64,000 nucleotides of DNA, taken from the NCBI GenBank assembly GCA_958296065.1, contig CATQHX010000070.1:109957-173956 (forward strand), in the 5' to 3' direction. Positions 1 through 6,323 of the stretch are shown piece by piece; position 1 is the stretch's first letter; each line of letters opens with the position of its first letter. The notes beneath the pieces were generated by a model. That model made no database searches and was not told where the DNA came from. It worked only from the letters and a program-made list of their open reading frames with translations. This DNA comes from Vicinamibacterales bacterium. GTDB lineage: Bacteria > Acidobacteriota > Vicinamibacteria > Vicinamibacterales > UBA8438. Both the position numbers and the translations under genes were made by a program.

Positions 1-762
1 GCCCGACGCGTTGCCGGCGGTGACCACGCCGTCGCCCGCCAGGGGACGCAGGGTGGCAAGTTTTTCCAGGCTGGTCCCCGGCCGTGGGTGCTCGTCGTCG
101 GCCACCTCGGTGGTCTGTCCGCGCTTCGGGCCCGGCACGGCGACCGGATGCAGCTCGCCGGAGTAGAAGCACTCCGACTTCGCCTGCGCATAGCGCGCCT
201 GCGAGCGCGCGGCGAAACGGTCGCTCTCGTTGCGCCCGATGCCGAGGTCCTTCGCCACCTCCTCGGCCGTTTCGTACATCGCGTGATCGCCGAACGCCGC
301 AGTGGCGCGCCGGTTCGGAAAGCGAGAACCGAGCGTGGTATCGAAAGCCGTGAGCTGCCGGCCGTAGGCACGTTCCGCCTTCGCCATGACGAACGGCGCC
401 CGGCTCATGCTCTCCACGCCGCCGGCCAGGAACAGGTCGCCCTGCCCGCACGCCACGGACCGGGAGGCGTCCACCACCGCGGCAAGCCCGCTCGCGCAGA
501 GCCGGTTCACCGTCATTCCGGCCACCTCGACCGGCAGGCCGCCGAGCAGTCCGGCGCGCCGCGCGACGTTGCGGCAGTCCTCGCCCGCCTGGTTCGTGCA
601 GCCGACAATGACGTCCTCGAACCGGTCCGCCGGGAACGGGTTGCGCTCCACCAGCGCACCGACCAGGTCGCCGAGAAGATCGTCGGGGCGGACCGGGGCG
701 AGCGCACCGGCGTGGCGACCGAACGGTGTCCGCAGGCCGTCGTAGATGAAGGCGTCGATCAT
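1..762 (-). CDS. Thiolase family acetyl-CoA acyltransferase (3' end outside window)
   Basis: Condenses or thiolytically cleaves acyl-CoA in fatty-acid or aromatic degradation. The 254 visible codons begin MIDAFIYDGLRTPFG, the usual thiolase start. The nucleophile is Cys89 in NRLCASG, followed by the AGGVESMSRAPF block of the N-terminal domain. The C-terminal domain with the catalytic His and second Cys lies beyond position 1, so it cannot be judged whether the enzyme is biosynthetic or degradative. The ATG at 762 is the first in-frame start after the -10 hexamer TATAAT and lies exactly 6 nt from it, so the mRNA is probably leaderless. Family assignment is firm; substrate is unknown. Confidence 0.93.
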   Translation of the reverse strand, partial: MIDAFIYDGLRTPFGRHAGALAPVRPDDLLGDLVGALVERNPFPADRFEDVIVGCTNQAGEDCRNVARRAGLLGGLPVEVAGMTVNRLCASGLAAVVDASRSVACGQGDLFLAGGVESMSRAPFVMAKAERAYGRQLTAFDTTLGSRFPNRRATAAFGDHAMYETAEEVAKDLGIGRNESDRFAARSQARYAQAKSECFYSGELHPVAVPGPKRGQTTEVADDEHPRPGTSLEKLATLRPLAGDGVVTAGNASG

Positions 763-768
763 CGGGCC

Positions 769-774
769 ATTATA
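769..774 (-). promoter_or_regulatory. -10 element of leaderless thiolase promoter
   Basis: Consensus TATAAT on the minus strand, then GGCCCG, then the ATG of the thiolase gene. The 6-nt gap puts the expected transcription start on the start codon. No clear -35 box is visible. Confidence 0.6.
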
Positions 775-814
775 GGGGTCTCGCACGGAACGGCAGCGCC
801 ACCGGTCGCTAGGC

Positions 815-830
815 TCTTGCCCGGGCAAGA
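815..830. repeat. Perfect 16-bp palindrome between thiolase and methyltransferase
   Basis: TCTTGCCCGGGCAAGA reads the same on both strands. It lies about 40 bp upstream of the thiolase -10 element and 94 bp past the methyltransferase stop. It could be an operator for a dimeric repressor or the centre of a short hairpin; no T-run follows, so it is not a typical terminator. A second palindrome, ATTCATGAAT, is at 874-883. Confidence 0.45.
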
Positions 831-923
831 ATCGCGACGACGGTGCGGCGGCTCCTGGACGCGGAGGAATCGCATTCATGAATCGTCCGCCTTGACGAAC
901 CCGCCGCGAGGAAGCCCCGGGCA

Positions 924-2150
924 TCAGCGCCGGCGCATCACCACGATGCGGTTCGAGTTCGTACCGGCGCGGTTGTTGTCGATTCCCCAGGTATTGGAGG
1001 TCTTCGTGAACACCTGCGCGTTGACGGCCACGCACACCGGCTCCCACGCCGTCTCGCGCGCCACGTCGACAACGACCTGATCGAGCAGCAGCGACGCGTT
1101 GCGGATCTCTCCGACCTCGAACGCGAAGACACCATCGCGGCGGGAGATCGCGGCCGTGTTGACCAGCGCGCCGCGGACGAGAGCCTTCCACGCATCGAGC
1201 CTGCCGGTCTGCGTGATTCCGACGGCCTCGGGCTCGATCCCCGCGAACCAGCATCGCAACCAGTTGTCCGCCTTGTAGTTCACGATGTTCATGAACGGCG
1301 GAGAGGTGACGGCGAGGGAAACCGGCGGCCCGTCGTACGCAAACGGCGTCTCCACCGGTTGCCGGAAGAAGCCGCGAACCGGACCGGTCGGTACCTGGCG
1401 CCGCACGTCGCGCAGCAGCGAGCGCGTCTTGCGTCGAATCAGAGCGGCAACGTCACGGTACTCCGGTGTCTGGTTGCGGCGCGCGTTGTTCTTCCGCTGC
1501 CGCTCTATCGACGCCGCCTGATTCGGTGGGAGCGTATAGACGGAGAAGAACCCTTTCGAGTGTCCGGTCAGCCGATTGATGGCGACCATCCGGATCCATT
1601 GATCCACGATGTCCGCGCAGCCGGCTGAGCGGCGCTCGCACAAGTACTCCCGAAGCCGGCAGATCTGATTCAACGTCCGCTCGTGGAAGAAGACCTCGAA
1701 GCCGTCGGGATGCGCGGCGGGCCCGTCCAGCGACAACGAGCGCAACCGCGCATCCACTTCCGTCAGCGAAGGCGGGCTAAGCCGCGCCTCGAGGAGCAGG
1801 CGCGACAACGGATTGACGTCGTTCCCCAGCGTCTGCCGCCCGTGCAACGCGGCCTCCAGAAGCGTCGTCCCCCGACCCATGAACGGGTCGAAGACCACGT
1901 CGCCGGGATCCGTCAACCGGGTGATGAAGAACCGCGGGAGTTGCGGCTTGAAGCACGCCCGGTAGGAGATCTCGTGCAGGGAATGCGCCGCCCGCTGCTT
2001 CGACGTCCAGAACTCGTTCACGAAGACGGGCACGCCGGAGTACTCGTCGACAATCGTCCCCTTGCCGTAGCGCCGCCACCCTTCGAGCTCGGTCCTGAAC
2101 TCGTCGAGCGTCAGACGTTCGTCGCCGTCGAGGTCAAGCTGGTCTTGCAT
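924..2150 (-). CDS. DNA methyltransferase (N4-cytosine/N6-adenine type)
   Basis: A 408-residue amino-methyltransferase that would transfer a methyl group from SAM to an exocyclic amine of DNA. The SAM-binding motif DPFMGRGTT is at about residues 88-96 and the catalytic TSPPF is at 282-286. The order is therefore SAM motif first, catalytic motif later, which is opposite to the common beta class. The central 150 residues between them are rich in Arg/Lys and may include the target-recognition part. No restriction endonuclease lies on either side (thiolase and PadR are the neighbours), so it looks like an orphan methylase. An N6 or N4 target cannot be decided from the sequence. Confidence 0.85.
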   Translation of the reverse strand: MQDQLDLDGDERLTLDEFRTELEGWRRYGKGTIVDEYSGVPVFVNEFWTSKQRAAHSLHEISYRACFKPQLPRFFITRLTDPGDVVFDPFMGRGTTLLEAALHGRQTLGNDVNPLSRLLLEARLSPPSLTEVDARLRSLSLDGPAAHPDGFEVFFHERTLNQICRLREYLCERRSAGCADIVDQWIRMVAINRLTGHSKGFFSVYTLPPNQAASIERQRKNNARRNQTPEYRDVAALIRRKTRSLLRDVRRQVPTGPVRGFFRQPVETPFAYDGPPVSLAVTSPPFMNIVNYKADNWLRCWFAGIEPEAVGITQTGRLDAWKALVRGALVNTAAISRRDGVFAFEVGEIRNASLLLDQVVVDVARETAWEPVCVAVNAQVFTKTSNTWGIDNNRAGTNSNRIVVMRRR

Positions 2151-2451
2151 CCCTGGACGCGACCCATGGACACGCCGTCATCCGCCACATGATCGCATCC
2201 TGTTCAGCCGCTCGTCGCATCCAGGTCCCTTCCCTCACGCATGGAGCGAGCGCGCGGCGGTCCTTGCAGCAGCGTCCTGCCCAGGATCGCCACTCCAACC
2301 ACCACCAGGACCAGGTGCCAGTGGATGTCCAGGATGGCGAACCCCTTGAGACCGAGCATCGTCCAGACCGCTCCTCGACTGTCTCGTCGTTCGCCCGCCG
2401 GCGGCGAAAGAGCCCGCGAAGCAGCCGCACGAGTCGGGCTGCCAGATTCAC
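2134..2451 (-). pseudogene. Possible remnant of a PadR-coupled permease N-terminus
   Basis: A GTG at 2451 overlaps the PadR stop (GTGA), so this frame would be translationally coupled to PadR. The first ~30 codons read VNLAARLVRLLRGLFRRRR, like the start of the MacB/FtsX-type permeases that usually follow PadR genes in acidobacteria. After about residue 30 the frame loses any protein-like character and runs on to 2134. Either a permease was lost here, leaving its first codons, or the true product shifts frame into the 51-residue membrane peptide inside it (2204-2359). Weakly supported. Confidence 0.3.
2204..2359 (-). CDS. Small single-pass membrane protein (51 aa)
   Basis: Begins MLGLKGFAILDIHWHLVL, followed by VVVGVAILGRTLLQG. 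Residues ~7-30 form one convincing hydrophobic segment with a charged tail (ARSMREGRDLDATSG). GAGGAG lies about 11 nt upstream of the ATG. It is downstream of padR on the same strand and in a different frame from the GTG-initiated frame overlapping it. No family is recognised. It may be a PadR-controlled membrane peptide or part of a frameshifted permease remnant. Confidence 0.45.
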   Translation of the reverse strand: MLGLKGFAILDIHWHLVLVVVGVAILGRTLLQGPPRARSMREGRDLDATSG

Positions 2452-2792
2452 CGCGTGCCCCCGACCCAGTTCAGCACACCGTTGACCGCGTTCACGATGC
2501 GATCCCACTCCTCGCGTTCCGCCGCGATCTGCCGCCTTCCCACGTCGGTGAGAAAGTAGTAACGCGCTCGGCGGTTGTTCTCCGTGATCCGCCACTCCGA
2601 ATCGACCCAGCCCTTCCGCTTCATGCGCTGGAGCGCCGGGTACAGCGTGCCCTGCTGGATCGCGAACACGTCGCCCGACATGGTCTCGATCCGCTGGGCG
2701 AGCCCCCAACCGTGCATCGGCTCCAGCGCGAGAGTGCGCAGCACGAGGAGCTCGAGCGTGCCCTGCAGGACATCGGTGCGGTCCGTGGTCAT
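2448..2792 (-). CDS. PadR family transcriptional regulator
   Basis: A 114-residue winged-helix repressor. The core QGTLELLVLRTL...HGWGLAQRI...QQGTLYPALQRMKRKGWV is a textbook PadR DNA-binding domain, followed by a short C-terminal helix for dimerisation (REEWDRIVNAVNGVL). The start at 2792 is chosen because AAAAGGAG lies 4 nt upstream; an ATG 7 codons earlier has no such site. PadR proteins normally repress the adjacent membrane-transport gene and themselves. Here the following frame is only a remnant or a small membrane peptide, so its target is unclear. Confidence 0.93.
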   Translation of the reverse strand: MTTDRTDVLQGTLELLVLRTLALEPMHGWGLAQRIETMSGDVFAIQQGTLYPALQRMKRKGWVDSEWRITENNRRARYYFLTDVGRRQIAAEREEWDRIVNAVNGVLNWVGGTR

Positions 2793-3030
2793 CGGACTCC
2801 TTTTGAGCGTCAAAATGTATTGTGGTGCAGCTTCTTCAGGTTGTCAAAACACAGATCGGATGTGCCTCGATGGGATCCGGCGCAGGGTAGGAAGAATGGC
2901 GTGGAGCCCGCCGGCCGACCGGGCGCGGTTCAACGGACCAGTCTGGTCTCTACCTACAGGTCATGCAAGTTATTCCCCACCGGCCTTCCAGACGTCCGGC
3001 CTCGACTGCGACGGGGGTTCTGCCTTGGAG

Positions 3031-3918
3031 CTACATCCCGAGCAAGTTCGCGCGTAGCTTGGTGAGCCCCTGCCCGACGGCCCAGAGATCGAGCTCCACC
3101 GAGGCCAGCTCGTCGACGACGGGAACGGCAAGTCCGTTCTCGCGGAGATCGATCGCCTTGATATAGGTCCGGCACGATCCGCACTCTTCCACGCGAACGT
3201 GCGGCCACGATTCGGAGACATGATGCGGGCGTTTCTCGGCTCGCTCCTCCGCACACCCGGGACAGCGCGTCCTCGGAAACGCCCACTCGGCCAGGCACAG
3301 CGAGCACAGCAGCATCCGCCGCCCCTTTGTCTCCGGCTCGTCGCGCAGTACGGCGGCTACAGGCGCCGACCCGCAATACGGGCATGCCGCCCGGGAGTCG
3401 TCATCCCCCGCAACCGCTCCGTTGCCGCTCGCGTCGTGGTTCCCGGAGAAGCCCCCGTCTGCCTGCCCGGCGAGGGCATCCGCCACCGGCTGCACGAAGG
3501 CGCGCGGGAAGAACTCCAGCGCCGCGGCGTCACAGTCGAGCCGGGCGGCCACGGCGTCGATCGACTCCCGCCCGAGGACGGCGCTCAGCAGGTCCGACAT
3601 CGCCGCGGGCTCCGACGCCAGCCGGTCCGCCATCGACTTCAGCACGTCGGAAGCGGAAGCGGGGACGGCGCGCACGAAGCGGGAGAAGTCCCGCTCCCGA
3701 GGCCGCTCGGGAAGCAACTCCAGGCGCAGTCGCGGCGGACGGCCGTCGGCGGCTTCGACGGCGCCCAGCCAGCGCGACTTCAGCGCCCTGGCATGGAGCG
3801 GCACCTGAAGCGACAGCACGTCGTCGTAGAAGGCGAGCAGCGCGGCCGCGTGCGGATGCTCGGCGCGCAGACGCGCGACGCGCTGCCGGCGGCGGGACCA
3901 GACCGGGTGAGATTGCAT
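3031..3918 (-). CDS. fdhE: Formate dehydrogenase accessory protein FdhE
   Basis: A 295-residue cytoplasmic assembly factor for membrane-bound formate dehydrogenase. The C-terminal half carries four CxxC pairs, at Cys179/182 (CPYCGS), 205/208 (CSLCLAEW), 219/222 (RCPGCAEE) and 246/249 (ECGSCRTYIKAID), as in FdhE rubredoxin-like iron-binding domains. The N-terminal half is helical. The gene lies 24 nt behind vapC and is separated from fdnGHI by the vapBC pair, all on the same strand. It may depend on read-through from fdnI or on the vapBC promoter. A Gly/Asp/Ser-rich linker at ~152-175 is unusual but does not break the fold. Confidence 0.92.
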   Translation of the reverse strand: MQSHPVWSRRRQRVARLRAEHPHAAALLAFYDDVLSLQVPLHARALKSRWLGAVEAADGRPPRLRLELLPERPRERDFSRFVRAVPASASDVLKSMADRLASEPAAMSDLLSAVLGRESIDAVAARLDCDAAALEFFPRAFVQPVADALAGQADGGFSGNHDASGNGAVAGDDDSRAACPYCGSAPVAAVLRDEPETKGRRMLLCSLCLAEWAFPRTRCPGCAEERAEKRPHHVSESWPHVRVEECGSCRTYIKAIDLRENGLAVPVVDELASVELDLWAVGQGLTKLRANLLGM

Positions 3919-3942
3919 GGCCTGACCGAGCGTCCCTTCCGT

Positions 3943-4374
3943 TCATGACGCCAGCGGATGCCGCCAACGCAAGCCGTTGAACCGGGCGAAGTCCCGGTCC
4001 ACGGTCACGAGCTCGCAGCCGGCTTCCATCGCGATCGCCGCGAGATAGGCATCGGCCACGAGGTTGCCGGCCACCGCGTGCCTGCGGCAAAGAAGATCGA
4101 AGATCTCCCAGTGCCCGGGCCCCGGCCGCACCGGCACGCAACTCGAGGGCGACAGCATTCCTCGCGTGAACGACAGCGCCTCGGCCGCCGTGCTCGGCTC
4201 TCTGAACACGCGACGGTTGGTCACGATCCGCACGAATGCGCTGAGCACGAGTTCGGACATGCCGTACGGACGCCCGGCGTTGACGACGCCCTCGAGCCAG
4301 CCTCTGTATCGATCGTGCTCCGCCATGTCCTCGCGGTAGGCATACACGAGGACGTTGACGTCAGGCAGGATCAC
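3943..4374 (-). CDS. vapC: VapC-type PIN-domain toxin (locus 1)
   Basis: A 143-residue PIN ribonuclease, the toxin of a type II toxin-antitoxin pair. Acidic metal-binding residues are visible in MILPDVNVLVYAY, the Glu of SELVLSAFVRI, the Asp of LVADAYLAAI and TVDRDFARF near the end. The start overlaps the antitoxin end by 14 nt, so the two are co-translated. The pair sits inside the formate dehydrogenase operon, between fdnI and fdhE, in the same direction. The RNA target is unknown. Confidence 0.9.
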   Translation of the reverse strand: MILPDVNVLVYAYREDMAEHDRYRGWLEGVVNAGRPYGMSELVLSAFVRIVTNRRVFREPSTAAEALSFTRGMLSPSSCVPVRPGPGHWEIFDLLCRRHAVAGNLVADAYLAAIAMEAGCELVTVDRDFARFNGLRWRHPLAS

Positions 4375-4612
4375 GGCCCCGGTCCATTACGTCCAGCAGT
4401 GCCGCGTTACTGTCGAGGGTCACGCCGGGCTGCAAGCCTCCGCGGCCACCCGTCGGCAGCGTAATCCGACCGGCGGGTAGCGGCGGGGCGCGGCGGGCCA
4501 GCAGGTCTCTGAGCCCCTCGTCGATGAGCGAGGTCAGCGTTCGACCCGCTTGCGCCGCATAACGCTTCGCATCCGCGAGGAGTCGATCGTCGAGCCGCAC
4601 GGTCGTGCGCAC
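4361..4612 (-). CDS. vapB: VapB-type antitoxin (locus 1)
   Basis: An 83-residue ribbon-helix-helix antitoxin. The start VRTTVRLDDRLLADAKRYAA is the DNA-binding part (strand plus first helix) and the C-terminal ~35 residues (Pro/Gly-rich) should wrap the toxin. The GTG at 4612 is preferred over an ATG 14 codons upstream, because a -35/-10 pair with perfect 17-bp spacing ends exactly 6 nt before the GTG; the upstream ATG would lie inside the promoter. This makes the mRNA leaderless. Antitoxins of this type repress their own promoter. Confidence 0.85.
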   Translation of the reverse strand: MRTTVRLDDRLLADAKRYAAQAGRTLTSLIDEGLRDLLARRAPPLPAGRITLPTGGRGGLQPGVTLDSNAALLDVMDRGRDPA

Positions 4613-4618
4613 GCTTCC

Positions 4619-4647
4619 AGCGTAGTGTCGGTATGTCAGTATGTCAA
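4619..4647 (-). promoter_or_regulatory. vapBC promoter (locus 1) with direct-repeat operator candidate
   Basis: On the minus strand TTGACA (4647-4642), 17 bp, then TACGCT (4624-4619), then 6 nt to the GTG of vapB. This is the best two-element promoter in the window. The spacer and -35 contain TGACATAC twice in tandem and a degenerate third copy (CGACACTAC), a likely VapB binding site. It gives fdhE a possible promoter independent of fdnGHI. Confidence 0.7.
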
Positions 4648-4712
4648 CCTGCACCTGTTACGCCGCGCGGATCGTGAGCGCGAACCGGCGGCCAGCCCGC
4701 GAGCGGACGCCG

Positions 4713-5336
4713 CTACGGACGGGTCTGCTCCTCGTGCCAGCCCGGGTGGTGGTGCCGGGCCCAGCGCGCCGTGACCGTGCCGTCGATCATCGCCCGGGCG
4801 GTCCCCGGATACGCGATGGTGCCGAGGTAGACGTGGACGATCAGCAGCAGGCCGCCGCCGAGGGTCGCGAGGTAGTGCGCGAGGCGCATCCACTGCAAGA
4901 GGCCGGAACCGAAAAACTCGGGGAACCAGAGCGGCACGCCGCTGACGACGAAGACGACGGCCAGCAGGCCCTGGAACCAGAAGAACATCTTCTGGCCGGC
5001 GTTGTACTTCCCGGCCGGCGGCACGTTCGCGGAATCGCGGGTCGCATAGGCACGCATTGCGCGCAGCCAGCGCCAGTCGACGTCGCTGAGGAACATGTCG
5101 CGGATCCAGATGGCGATCATGAACCCCATGCCGATCCCGAACAGCACGCCGACCCACGGATGCAGCACCCGTGCCGACGGACCGCCACCCAGCAGTGCGG
5201 TCAGCCAGAAGAGCGCCGGGTAGGCGAACGCGAGGCCGGTCGCCAGCAGGAGGACGAACGTCACCCCCACCACCCAGTGGACGATCCGCTCGGCGAAGTT
5301 GAAGCGATGGAGTATCCGGTCGGCCATGTCAGCCAT
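4713..5336 (-). CDS. fdnI: Formate dehydrogenase cytochrome b556 (gamma) subunit
   Basis: A 207-residue integral membrane subunit that binds two b hemes and passes electrons from the Fe-S subunit to quinone. Four hydrophobic segments are visible (about residues 17-40, 63-82, 118-138, 150-170). Candidate heme-ligand histidines are in RIVHWVVG, VLHPWVG, LAHYLAT and IVHVYLG. It follows fdnH by 22 nt and is the last structural subunit of the operon. The short His-rich C-terminus (ARHHHPGWHEE) is cytoplasmic or periplasmic and of no known role. FdnI and FdoI cannot be told apart here. Confidence 0.92.
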   Translation of the reverse strand: MADMADRILHRFNFAERIVHWVVGVTFVLLLATGLAFAYPALFWLTALLGGGPSARVLHPWVGVLFGIGMGFMIAIWIRDMFLSDVDWRWLRAMRAYATRDSANVPPAGKYNAGQKMFFWFQGLLAVVFVVSGVPLWFPEFFGSGLLQWMRLAHYLATLGGGLLLIVHVYLGTIAYPGTARAMIDGTVTARWARHHHPGWHEEQTRP

Positions 5337-5358
5337 GCGTCGGTAGTGCGGCCCTGGT

Positions 5359-6258
5359 TCAAGCCGCCGCGCCGGTGTCGCCGCGCGGTTCGTGATCCTC
5401 GTGTTCCTCCAGCCGCTCGGGCCCGTAGCGGAGGAAGTGCCCCACCACGCCGAGGACGCCGAAGCCCATCAGGTACGCGCCGATGCGCTTGAGGAAACCG
5501 AGCGCGGTCATCGGGGTCGGACTGGCCGTCGGATCCGACGGCAGGCTGTAGTCCGCCAGGCGGTCGCCGTGCGGGACCACGTACATCATGTGCGTGCCGC
5601 CGACGCCGGCCGGGTTGTAGACGGCCGCGTTGTCGTAGCCGCGCGCGTTGAGCGTCTCGACCTTCTGATCGGCCAGGGCCAGCATGTCGTCCTTGCTGCC
5701 CCAGGAGATCGCGTTGGTTGGGCAGGTCTTGACGCACGCCGGCTCCAGCCCCGCCTCGACCCGGTCGACGCACATGTTGCACTTGGAGACCTTGCGCGTG
5801 TGCACGTCGAAGCGCGGAATGTCGAACGGGCAGCCGGTGACGCAGTACTGGCAGCCGATGCAGTTCTCCTGGTTGAAGTCGACGATGCCGTTCGTGTACT
5901 GGACGATCGCGCCCGGCGCGGGACAGGCGAACAGGCAGCCCGGATCCTCGCAGTGCAGGCAGGCGTCCTTCTTGATCAGCCAGTTGAGGTTGCCGTCGAC
6001 CTCCACCTCGTTGAAGCGCATCAGCAGCCACGTCTTCGGGCTCAGGTCCTTGTGGCTCTGGTAGCTGCCGAAGTTGGCGGTCGGCTCGACGCCGAGGTCG
6101 TTCCACTCCTTGCAGGCGACCTCGCAACCCTTGCAGCCGATGCAGGCCCCGATGTCGACCAGCTTGGCGTAGGACGGCCCGGCCGAGCGCAGCGCGCTGA
6201 TCGGGATGTAGGCGTCCGGGGTAGCCGAGACGCGGCGGATGGAGAGGGTATCTGCCAT
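5359..6258 (-). CDS. fdnH: Formate dehydrogenase iron-sulfur (beta) subunit
   Basis: A 299-residue electron-transfer subunit. Sixteen Cys in four groups (CIGCKGCEVAC, CLHCEDPGCLFAC, CIGCQYCVTGC, and CNMC with CVKTC) bind four 4Fe-4S clusters that wire the molybdenum or tungsten site to the b-type cytochrome. A C-terminal hydrophobic helix (GFLKRIGAYLMGFGVLGVV) anchors it in the membrane, as in FdnH/FdoH. It lies 65 nt after fdnG and 22 nt before fdnI. Length and motif order match the family. Confidence 0.95.
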   Translation of the reverse strand: MADTLSIRRVSATPDAYIPISALRSAGPSYAKLVDIGACIGCKGCEVACKEWNDLGVEPTANFGSYQSHKDLSPKTWLLMRFNEVEVDGNLNWLIKKDACLHCEDPGCLFACPAPGAIVQYTNGIVDFNQENCIGCQYCVTGCPFDIPRFDVHTRKVSKCNMCVDRVEAGLEPACVKTCPTNAISWGSKDDMLALADQKVETLNARGYDNAAVYNPAGVGGTHMMYVVPHGDRLADYSLPSDPTASPTPMTALGFLKRIGAYLMGFGVLGVVGHFLRYGPERLEEHEDHEPRGDTGAAA

Positions 6259-6323
6259 GGGCGGTTACTCGACTCTTGCCTTCGGGTGCGGCCGCGGGGC
6301 GCTACCCCGGTCTCGGTTCTCCA

